Assembly: GCF_030688855.1 (NCBI RefSeq)
Contig: NZ_JAUYZK010000002.1
Span: 1-64,000 of the forward strand
Length of the DNA stretch: 64,000 bases
Direction of reading: 5' to 3'
Source of the DNA: Helicobacter cappadocius
GTDB lineage: Bacteria; Campylobacterota; Campylobacteria; Campylobacterales; Helicobacteraceae
Every line of letters starts with the position of its first letter. Position 1 is the first letter of the stretch. Below the pieces are notes generated by a model that was not told the origin of the DNA, did no database searches, and was given only the letters and a program-made list of their open reading frames with translations. The translations under genes were made by a program, and so were the position numbers. Below are positions 57,098-64,000 of this stretch, in pieces.

Positions 57098-57103
57098 ATT
57101 ATA
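57098..57103 (-). promoter_or_regulatory. -10 box of feoA-nth
   Basis: On the minus strand TATAAT lies about 36 bases upstream of feoA. An imperfect AT palindrome covers the same region. Confidence 0.4.
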
Positions 57104-57144
57104 ATACTAAATATTAAATTTATTCTTTTTTAGATTGATTTATT

Positions 57145-60100
57145 TTACTCACTTTCATTCATTTCTTTTTTGACTTCATTGATAATAATATCAATAGGAG
57201 TAAAAGCTCTTCTGAGAATATTAAATGGTGCTTTGATGGCATCTTCAGCTAAACTCACTTGTGTTTTTGGGTCTTTTAGAGTGCCATTCACAATAACATT
57301 TGTAGATATTTTACCTTCTTTTCCCAGTATGAGATAGCCAAAGATTGGGATTTTATTCAAAATATTGCTGAAATTCTTGATGGTGGAAATTTTGAGATTC
57401 ATATTAATCTCATCGGTATCTGACTCAATGATACCATTCCCACTCACATCCATTGAAGTTCCTATAAGGTCAATGCGTTCAAATCCAATATATTTTTTAT
57501 TGATGGCAAAAACGATATGTCCTTTTTGAATTTCATATCCCTTTGTACCTAGATTTGGATTTTTGAAAACTATCAAAGAAGGAATAGTATCAATAAGATT
57601 GATGATATTTTGGAGGACAACAAAGTTTTTAAATAGTGTATTTTGAATATTTAACTCACCATTAAAGATTTCATTTTTGTAAGCTCCAAAGAGCGAAAAT
57701 AACCCCCCTTGGATGAAATCTGTTTTGAATGTGTTGTTGATAAAATCCCCGCTAAAATTATTGGCACGAACGAAGATGATTTTATGCACGAGATCTAAAT
57801 TTGCCACTCCATTTTTATGCGTTGCATCTATAGCGACCCGTCCATCTTGTATTCTTAAATTTACGCTATCTAGGGGGATTTTATATTCCTTAAATGTGAT
57901 GGTGGAATTATCTGATTCTAGGTTTATAATACTAGGATCAATATTGTGCGAGCGTTCATATTTTCTTTTTTCGCGAATAAAAAAAGTCTCCTGCTCGATT
58001 TCTTTATAACTCAAATCAGGAGTTTTTGGATTATCATCTGCTAACATTTCTTCTATTGCGGGGATTTTGCTTTCAAGAAATTCATTGAGATTAAAATCCA
58101 TATTTTTTAATCTTATTTTTGTTTGAGGACCTTTTATGCTTACTGCTATATCGTTATTTGGAGAGTTCGCAATCACGACATCTTTATTTATTTTTCCAGA
58201 TAAAGATAATTCTGATATTTTTTTCCCATCTTTTGAATAAAGAGGAATGTTTAGATTCCACAATTGAATATCAAAATTGATATTTTCAAAATCACTTGTT
58301 TTTATATCAGCATTTCCGTTTGTAATCCCAATATATTTCAGAAGTGGTGAATAAGGATAAAGCTTACCAATATCATTTGCCTTCACAGAATAGGTATTAT
58401 TTTCAATACTACCAGAAATTCCAATATCTGGAATAGATAATTTTATGGATTCTGGATTTGAAAAATCCATATTCACATCAAGTGTGGGCAATGTTTTTGA
58501 GGTAGCGTAAAAAATATCCTCGATAAATTTTTTCTGATTATCTGCTTTGATAGCTTCTATAATTTTGCGTCTAAGAGTCTGTGGAGAGAGTTTTTGTGTC
58601 GGAAAAATAAATTTGGTTTGCTGAGGTTTTTTAGACAGATTATTTTTTTGATCTTGAGTTTGATAGGTAGAAGCAACATTATCGGTGGCTATATTTGATT
58701 CCTCGCCTTGATCTTCGTTGTTAGAATTGCTCTCTTGGGTTTGTGATAACGCTTCTTGTTGTGTTGACGCATTTGGTTCATATGGTTTTGTATTGATATC
58801 ATTATCTGTGCTAATGTGAATTTTGTGGATTTTTGCATTTGCTTGAAGTGTTTTTTCTATCAAGTTTAGGGTAATTTTAGCATCTATATCAGCTATATTT
58901 TGATAGTGCGTATCTGTGGTGTCAATATAGACATATTCATACTCTGGACCAATATCTAACGAAACACCCACATTTTTTGCCCACAGAGGTGTTTTATAAA
59001 CCGAGATATTGCTTTCTTGAGTATTTATTTGTCCTTTTACACCTATAATGGGCTCAGAATCTTGGAGGAACTGCAAGGATATCAATAGACCTACATCTAC
59101 TCTTGAGCTTACAGAATCAATAGGGAGTTCAATATTATAAATTTTCAGTAAATTTTTTATAGAATCATTATAGTAAGCATCCTTAGAAAGTATATTTATC
59201 TGCAGGGTTGGAGATTGTAAAAGATGTGTGAGCTCGACTTTTGAGCCTTGAAGATCTGTATCTTCATAGTTAGGTTTTTGTAAATCAATTGAGAGTTTTT
59301 CTTTTTCTAGTCTTAATGTAGCCATTTGGGCAGTAATAGGTGAAATACTTTCATCAAGGAAAATGTGAGGCTCTTTGATTGTTGCTTTAATGTTTGCACT
59401 CTGGATAACACTGGGCAAAAAACTATCTTTGGTTAGTGTTGCTTGTATTTGTGCAGAATCAATTTGAAGAGTGGAAAATTTTATTTTTTCAAAAAGCCAT
59501 TTCCCCAACTCATCATTTTCTTCATTTTCAGTTAGATATGATTTTAAAAAATCAATGTTTTTGATTTCAGAGGTTTTTGCTTTGAGCTTGAGAATCTTTA
59601 GATTTGTGATTCCCTGCAGATAGAGTTTGTCTTTTTTTTCATTTATGGGACTAACTATGAGATTAAAGCCAAGTTTTCTACTTTGGGTAGAATAGATAAT
59701 ATCACCATCTGTTTGAACCCCCATTTTTTTTAGAACTAGATCGAGGATTTTTAATTTGATATCTTTATTGTTGTCTTCAATTGCAAAGTTTGCTTGAATA
59801 TTTGGAAATTGAAGCGTGTATTTCTGACCATCGTATATAACCGAAGCTTGGTTTTCTTGATCTAAGATGATATTTTTGATAGAGAGTTTTTGAAAATAAG
59901 AAATAGCCCAAATTCCATATTTTATATTGTCTGTGATAGATTCTATATCAAATGATTTTTTAGAAGGCGTTTTCAGATATGCAGATACATCAAGTTTTTT
60001 GACATCTAATATAAGCTTATTGTCTAGTTTTAGATATAATCCATTTATGTTTATTTTGCCGATTTTTAGATTTTTGATATGAAATCCATCGGATAAAATT

Positions 60101-60183
60101 CTATAACCTGTAAAAAGTAGTATAAGCACGATGACGAAGAATATAATTAGGCTCAATATTTTTTTTGATACGATTTTACTCAT
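57145..60183 (-). CDS. Large AsmA/YhdP-like envelope protein
   Basis: The 1012-residue protein has one N-terminal membrane span (ILSLIIFFVIVLILLFTGYRIL) and a long periplasmic beta-rich body. A charged low-complexity insert with many Gln, Ser and Asn lies near 460-540. The C-terminal AsmA-like region has NTLFKNFVVLQNIINLIDTIPSLIVFKNP, GYEIQKGHIVFAIN and the end with FGYLILGKEGKISTNVIVNGTLKDPK. AsmA-like proteins such as YhdP and TamB bridge the periplasm and are thought to carry phospholipids to the outer membrane. Its start overlaps the divergent mltG start region by 53 bases. Confidence 0.82.
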   Translation of the reverse strand: MSKIVSKKILSLIIFFVIVLILLFTGYRILSDGFHIKNLKIGKININGLYLKLDNKLILDVKKLDVSAYLKTPSKKSFDIESITDNIKYGIWAISYFQKLSIKNIILDQENQASVIYDGQKYTLQFPNIQANFAIEDNNKDIKLKILDLVLKKMGVQTDGDIIYSTQSRKLGFNLIVSPINEKKDKLYLQGITNLKILKLKAKTSEIKNIDFLKSYLTENEENDELGKWLFEKIKFSTLQIDSAQIQATLTKDSFLPSVIQSANIKATIKEPHIFLDESISPITAQMATLRLEKEKLSIDLQKPNYEDTDLQGSKVELTHLLQSPTLQINILSKDAYYNDSIKNLLKIYNIELPIDSVSSRVDVGLLISLQFLQDSEPIIGVKGQINTQESNISVYKTPLWAKNVGVSLDIGPEYEYVYIDTTDTHYQNIADIDAKITLNLIEKTLQANAKIHKIHISTDNDINTKPYEPNASTQQEALSQTQESNSNNEDQGEESNIATDNVASTYQTQDQKNNLSKKPQQTKFIFPTQKLSPQTLRRKIIEAIKADNQKKFIEDIFYATSKTLPTLDVNMDFSNPESIKLSIPDIGISGSIENNTYSVKANDIGKLYPYSPLLKYIGITNGNADIKTSDFENINFDIQLWNLNIPLYSKDGKKISELSLSGKINKDVVIANSPNNDIAVSIKGPQTKIRLKNMDFNLNEFLESKIPAIEEMLADDNPKTPDLSYKEIEQETFFIREKRKYERSHNIDPSIINLESDNSTITFKEYKIPLDSVNLRIQDGRVAIDATHKNGVANLDLVHKIIFVRANNFSGDFINNTFKTDFIQGGLFSLFGAYKNEIFNGELNIQNTLFKNFVVLQNIINLIDTIPSLIVFKNPNLGTKGYEIQKGHIVFAINKKYIGFERIDLIGTSMDVSGNGIIESDTDEINMNLKISTIKNFSNILNKIPIFGYLILGKEGKISTNVIVNGTLKDPKTQVSLAEDAIKAPFNILRRAFTPIDIIINEVKKEMNESE

Positions 60184-61060
60184 AGTTGTGTCAGTCTTTT
60201 TTTATTTAAGTATCCCTATAAGGTCAAGTAGCGTGATCTACATGCCTCAGGGTTCAATTAGTGGAATTATAACATATTTATCAAAAAACAATTTCGATAT
60301 TAATCAATTAGACAAATATATTTTGAGAATAATGGGGAAACCTCAAAGTGGATGGATAGATATTGGAAGTACGGAGCTTACAAAAGGCGACTTTTTATAC
60401 AAACTTACCAAATCAAAAGCGGCACTTCAAGACATCACTCTCATACCTGGTGAGACGATGTATTTTTTTATTCAAGATGCTAGTAAAATATTTGGATTGA
60501 GTGAAAAATCTCTTTGGGATGCTTATCATAAATACTCACCACTTCCTGATGGAATCATATTGCCTAATACTTATAAACTCCCACTAGGTATTAGTGCAAA
60601 TTATTTCATGCAATATTTATTAAATCAATCGATGAATAAGCATAAAGAATTGGCAATTAAAGTGCTCGGAGAATTTGATGCAAAACAATGGTTTCGATAT
60701 GTAACGATGGCTTCTATTGTTCAAAAAGAAGCAGCGGATAAGGAGGAAATGCCTATTATCGCAGCTGTTATCTATAATAGAATTAGGATTGGTATGCCAT
60801 TACAGATGGATGGATCTCTAAATTATGGGAAATATTCTCATATCAAAGTTACTCCAGAACGTATCAAGAATGATACTACACCCTATAATACTTACAAACA
60901 CAGAGGGGTTCCTCCTTATCCTATAGGTAGTGCAAGTATGGATGCAATACTAGCAGTTATCAACCCTGCAAATGTAAAATATCTGTATTTTGTAAAAACA
61001 AAAACCGGTAAGCATATTTTTAGCAACACCTACAAACAACATCTTAAAAATGTTAAGTAA
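60131..61060 (+). CDS. mltG: Endolytic transglycosylase MltG (YceG)
   Basis: MltG cuts nascent glycan strands at the inner membrane and sets strand length. It has an N-terminal membrane span, then the YceG domain: ASIVQKEAADKEEMPIIAAVIYNRI with the catalytic Glu, PLQMDGSLNYG, and TPYNTYKHRGVPPYPIGSAS. The ATG at 60131 lies inside the divergent AsmA-like gene and has no clear ribosome site. GTG at 60188 would avoid the overlap but shortens the membrane segment. In H. pylori annotations the homologue is often called aminodeoxychorismate lyase. Confidence 0.93.
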   Translation: MTKNIIRLNIFFDTILLIVVSVFFYLSIPIRSSSVIYMPQGSISGIITYLSKNNFDINQLDKYILRIMGKPQSGWIDIGSTELTKGDFLYKLTKSKAALQDITLIPGETMYFFIQDASKIFGLSEKSLWDAYHKYSPLPDGIILPNTYKLPLGISANYFMQYLLNQSMNKHKELAIKVLGEFDAKQWFRYVTMASIVQKEAADKEEMPIIAAVIYNRIRIGMPLQMDGSLNYGKYSHIKVTPERIKNDTTPYNTYKHRGVPPYPIGSASMDAILAVINPANVKYLYFVKTKTGKHIFSNTYKQHLKNVK

Positions 61061-61212
61061 AACCAATTTTTACTTACTTAAAGTGATTCTTAAGTTTATT
61101 TATAAGAAACTAACGCTTGAAATTTTCGGATGATATCTTAAGTCCCGATTTGTTTTTTTGATCCAAAAGTTATTTCAGATTAGTATTTTTTGGGAATTAT
61201 GTCTGTCAGATA

Positions 61213-61218
61213 TATAAT
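61213..61218 (+). promoter_or_regulatory. Possible -10 box of the oor operon
   Basis: TATAAT lies about 119 bases upstream of oorD in a 276-base AT-rich gap (61061-61336) that shows no gene. Other T-rich candidates exist, so the site is tentative. Confidence 0.35.
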
Positions 61219-61336
61219 TTTGTATTTTTGGAAGATTGGGATAAGGTTTATTCAAGATTTTATGTTAGTATTTTTTTTGATTGAGCTAGAGCTAACAAGT
61301 TAGGAATATATCAACTAAAGAATCAAAGGAGAGAGA

Positions 61337-61651
61337 ATGTCTAATATGGCCGCACCTAAAGATTCCCCTGTATGGGTGAATGAAAATCGTTGTAAGGGCT
61401 GTGATATTTGTGTCTCTTTGTGCCCTGCAGGAGTGCTTGGTATGAAAATGGATGCAAATAAAGTATTAGGAAAGATTGTTAAGGTGAGACATCCAGAGAG
61501 TTGCATTGGATGTCTTGATTGTGAGTTGCATTGCCCTGATTTTGCCATTTATGTGGCAGATCGAAAAGAGTTTAAATTTGCAAAGGTATCACAAGAAGCT
61601 CAAGAAAGAGCTGAAAAAGTTAAAGCAAATAGCTTTATGTTGCTTGATTAA
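61337..61651 (+). CDS. oorD: 2-oxoglutarate:acceptor oxidoreductase, ferredoxin subunit OorD
   Basis: The 104-residue subunit binds two 4Fe-4S clusters, with ligands in CKGCDICVSLCP and CIGCLDCELHCP. It passes electrons from the oxidation of 2-oxoglutarate to succinyl-CoA to a flavodoxin or menaquinone pathway. AAAGGAG precedes the ATG. It begins the oorDABC operon, which replaces 2-oxoglutarate dehydrogenase in these bacteria. Confidence 0.96.
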   Translation: MSNMAAPKDSPVWVNENRCKGCDICVSLCPAGVLGMKMDANKVLGKIVKVRHPESCIGCLDCELHCPDFAIYVADRKEFKFAKVSQEAQERAEKVKANSFMLLD

Positions 61652-61667
61652 AAAATAAAGGGAAGAT

Positions 61668-62795
61668 ATGCGAGAAGTTATTTCTGGTGGAAATGAATTA
61701 GTAGCAATGGCTGCAATAGATGCAGGTTGTAGATTTTATGGCGGGTATCCTATCACACCTTCTTCAGATATTATGCATCAAATGAGTGTTTTGCTCCCTA
61801 AATATGGTGGGCATTTTATCCAAATGGAGGATGAAATCAGTGGTATTTCAGTATCTTTGGGTGCAAGTATGAGTGGCGTCAAATCAATGACAGGAAGCTC
61901 TGGACCGGGTATTTCTCTGAAAGTAGAGCAAATCGGTTTAGGGTTTATGGCAGAGATACCTCTTGTTATTGCTGATGTTATGCGATCAGGTCCTTCTACT
62001 GGTATGCCTACGCGTGTAGCACAGGGTGATATTTCATTTTTAAAACACCCAACACATGGCGATTTTAAAGCAGTGGCTTTGGCACCAGGTAATTTGGCAG
62101 AATCTTATACAGAGGCTTTCAGGGCTTTTAATCTAGCCGAAGAATTGATGACCCCAGTATTTTTGATGATGGATGAAACAATTGGCCACATGTATGGTAA
62201 GACAATGATCCCAGATTTAGAAGATATTCAAAAAACCATTATTAATAGAAAAAGATTTGATGGTGATCCAAAAGATTATCAACCTTATGGGGTTTCTCAA
62301 AACGATCCTGCTGTTTTAAATCCATTTTTTAAAGGTTATCGTTATCATATAACAGGTCTTCATCATGGACCTATTGGATTTCCAACCGAAGATGCCAAGA
62401 TGGGACAAGCATTGATTGATAGATTATTTGGAAAAATTGACTCCAGAATAGATACGATAACCAAAAATGAAGAACTTGATTTAGACGGTGCTGAGATTGC
62501 TATTATTGCTTATGGATCAGTTTCTTTGGCGGTAAAAGAAGCGATGATAGAGCTGAAAAAACAAAATGGTAAAAAAGTGGGACTCTTTCGGCCTATAACA
62601 ATTTGGCCTAGCCCAGAGAAGCAAATCAAAGCTTTAGGGGAAAAATTTGAAAAAATTTTGGTAATTGAGTTAAATAAGGGTCAGTATGTTGAAGAAATCG
62701 AGAGAATATTGCATAGAAAAGTGCATTTTATGGGACAAGCAAATGGTCGAAGTATTTCGCCTAGCCAAATCATCTCTAAGATAAAGGAGCTTTAA
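61668..62795 (+). CDS. oorA: 2-oxoglutarate:acceptor oxidoreductase subunit OorA
   Basis: The 375-residue product is the alpha subunit with the pyrimidine-binding part of the thiamine diphosphate site. Visible segments are GCRFYGGYPITPSSDIMHQM, QMEDEISGISVSLGASMSG, TGSSGPGISLKVEQIG, and later HPTHGDFKAVALAPGN. AGGGAAG precedes the ATG; oorD ends 16 bases upstream and oorB begins one base after the stop. Confidence 0.97.
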   Translation: MREVISGGNELVAMAAIDAGCRFYGGYPITPSSDIMHQMSVLLPKYGGHFIQMEDEISGISVSLGASMSGVKSMTGSSGPGISLKVEQIGLGFMAEIPLVIADVMRSGPSTGMPTRVAQGDISFLKHPTHGDFKAVALAPGNLAESYTEAFRAFNLAEELMTPVFLMMDETIGHMYGKTMIPDLEDIQKTIINRKRFDGDPKDYQPYGVSQNDPAVLNPFFKGYRYHITGLHHGPIGFPTEDAKMGQALIDRLFGKIDSRIDTITKNEELDLDGAEIAIIAYGSVSLAVKEAMIELKKQNGKKVGLFRPITIWPSPEKQIKALGEKFEKILVIELNKGQYVEEIERILHRKVHFMGQANGRSISPSQIISKIKEL

Positions 62796-62796
62796 A

Positions 62797-63624
62797 ATGG
62801 CATTTAATTACGATGAATACCTAAGAGTAGAAAAAATGCCCACACTTTGGTGTTGGGGATGTGGAGATGGCGTCATTTTGAAATCAATCATTCGTGCTAT
62901 TGATGCTATTGGTTGGGATATGAATGATGTTTGTTTGGTGAGTGGAATTGGGTGCAGTGGAAGAATGAGTTCTTATGTGAATTGCAATACCGTACATACA
63001 ACACATGGACGAGCTGTAGCATATGCAACAGGCATTAAGATGGCAAATCCCGATAAACATGTTATTGTTGTTTCTGGTGATGGTGATGCTCTGGCTATAG
63101 GAGGGAATCATACTATTCATGCTTGTAGAAGAAATATTGATATTAATTTCGTACTTGTAAATAATTTTATCTATGGTTTGACAAATTCTCAAACATCACC
63201 TACTACACCACAAGGAATGTGGACGGTAACTGCTCAGTATGGGAATATTGATAATAATTTTGATCCTTGCAGGTTAGCAGATGCAGCAGGAGCAACTTTT
63301 GTAGCTAGAGAGAGTGTTTTGGATCCGAAAAAAATAGAAAAAGTTTTTACTGAAGGATTTAAACACGAAGGGTTTAGTTTTTTTGATATTCACAGCAATT
63401 GTCATATCAATTTGGGTAGGAAAAATAAAATGGGTGAAGCAGTTCAGGTTCTTAACTGGATGGATTCTAGAATTCTCTCAAAAAGAAAATACGATGAGCT
63501 TAGTGAAGAAGAAAAAATAGGAAAATTTCCAACAGGAATTTTAAAACACGATACAAGTAAGACAGAATATACTCAAGCATATAAAGAAGTTATTAAAAAA
63601 GCACAAGAAAAAGGAGGGCATTAG
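62797..63624 (+). CDS. oorB: 2-oxoglutarate:acceptor oxidoreductase subunit OorB
   Basis: The 275-residue beta subunit carries the pyrophosphate and metal part of the thiamine diphosphate site: WCWGCGDGVILK, VSGIGCSGRMSSYVNCNTVHTTHGRA, GDGDALAIGGNHTIHACRRN, and NNFIYGLTNSQTSPTTPQG. Cysteines in WCWGCG and GIGCSG probably bind a cluster. AAAGGAG precedes the ATG, and oorC starts 2 bases after the stop. Confidence 0.97.
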   Translation: MAFNYDEYLRVEKMPTLWCWGCGDGVILKSIIRAIDAIGWDMNDVCLVSGIGCSGRMSSYVNCNTVHTTHGRAVAYATGIKMANPDKHVIVVSGDGDALAIGGNHTIHACRRNIDINFVLVNNFIYGLTNSQTSPTTPQGMWTVTAQYGNIDNNFDPCRLADAAGATFVARESVLDPKKIEKVFTEGFKHEGFSFFDIHSNCHINLGRKNKMGEAVQVLNWMDSRILSKRKYDELSEEEKIGKFPTGILKHDTSKTEYTQAYKEVIKKAQEKGGH

Positions 63625-63626
63625 GC

Positions 63627-64000
63627 ATGGAAGCCCAGTTAAGATTTACAGGTGTGGGCGGACAGGGAGTCTTACTTGCTGGAGAGATACTTGCAGAATC
63701 TAGAATTGTGGCAGGTGGGTATGGTATCCAGGCCTCTACTTATACCAGCCAAGTTAGAGGAGGACCAACTAAGGTTGATATCTTGCTTGATTCTCAAGAA
63801 ATTCTCTATCCTTATGCAAATGAGGGAGAGATAGACTTTATGTTATCCACAGCCCAAGTCAGCTACAATCAGTTTAAAGGTGGTTTAAAAAATGGTGCTC
63901 TTGTTGTGATCGAGCCTAATTTAGTTTATCCTACAGCCGAAGACTTTCAAAAATACCAGATTTATAAAATTCCAATTATCACTATTGCAAAAGAAGAAGT
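63627..64000 (+). CDS. oorC: 2-oxoglutarate:acceptor oxidoreductase subunit OorC (5' part, cut by window edge)
   Basis: Only the first 124 codons are present; the frame is open at the right edge. The product opens MEAQLRFTGVGGQGVLLAGEILAES, the gamma-domain nucleotide loop, and has YTSQVRGGPTKVDILL, typical of the CoA-binding gamma subunit. AGGAGG lies about 8 bases before the ATG inside the end of oorB. Confidence 0.95.
   Translation, partial: MEAQLRFTGVGGQGVLLAGEILAESRIVAGGYGIQASTYTSQVRGGPTKVDILLDSQEILYPYANEGEIDFMLSTAQVSYNQFKGGLKNGALVVIEPNLVYPTAEDFQKYQIYKIPIITIAKEE

Noticed and set aside
57063-57110. Fur box upstream of feoA
   Set aside because: TATAAT and ATTATA arms are present but the spacing does not fit the known box; listed only as a -10 site.

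Overview
The window is an AT-rich chromosomal segment of an epsilonproteobacterium, almost certainly a Helicobacter other than H. pylori. The evidence is NapA with the H. pylori ferroxidase residues, the FlgS flagellar kinase, a SpeE and a Kdo-hydrolase pair of the Helicobacter type, the four-subunit 2-oxoglutarate:acceptor oxidoreductase OorDABC, and a poly-G phase-variable glycosyltransferase. I cannot name the species. From memory, most genes fall into short blocks whose internal order matches H. pylori (flgI to napA, prfA to lspA, tktA to ftsK, speE to guaB, dnaK to hrcA, metK to fabH, and a long pyrC/fliN/nth/oor block), but the blocks are shuffled and joined by accessory genes.

Layout. 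1-1570: decayed island at a tRNA-Pro, with a broken restriction-endonuclease C-terminus and a deleted, frameshifted tyrosine integrase. 1625-4625: flagellar genes flgI, flgJ and flgS behind a possible sigma-54 promoter, then napA. 4858-9112: a CjaA-like cysteine-binding lipoprotein, prfA, rpsT, glmM, lspA and tRNA-Val. In H. pylori the urease genes follow lspA; here they do not. 9113-19980: a two-partner secretion cassette (small predicted outer-membrane protein, TpsB transporter, 2807-residue TpsA exoprotein). It starts at the tRNA-Val 3' end and is bounded by a 9-bp repeat of that end, with a Fur-box-like palindrome at its promoter. 19986-22955: three envelope lipoprotein-type genes including LpoB-like and LPP20-like proteins. 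23155-31614: transketolase, AddB-like nuclease, an unrecognised coiled-coil protein, and FtsK.

31688-36762: speE, coaE, gatA, guaB and an MnmC-like methyltransferase. 36772-37855: a family 8 glycosyltransferase switched off by an 11-G tract. 37955-41290: hrcA-grpE-dnaK behind a CIRCE element. 41426-48926: an aldolase-fold protein without its metal histidines, peroxiredoxin, metK, ndk, a rpmF-plsX-fabH lipid operon, a DUF1643 protein and MnmH. 48907-53714: envelope operon with pyrC, the two Kdo-hydrolase subunits and an LtaS-like membrane enzyme. 53975-57062: fliN, fliO, a TonB-like protein, nth and feoA. 57145-64000: a large AsmA-like protein, MltG and oorDABC, with oorC cut by the window edge.

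The most interesting region is the secretion cassette. TpsA carries a central repeat body, then a module with an HEMTH zinc-protease motif, then a separate terminal module that looks like a polymorphic-toxin tip. Each module is preceded by a similar short linker, and no immunity gene follows. No stretch above about 300 bases lacks a gene. I saw no CRISPR array, rRNA, intact insertion sequence or replication origin.
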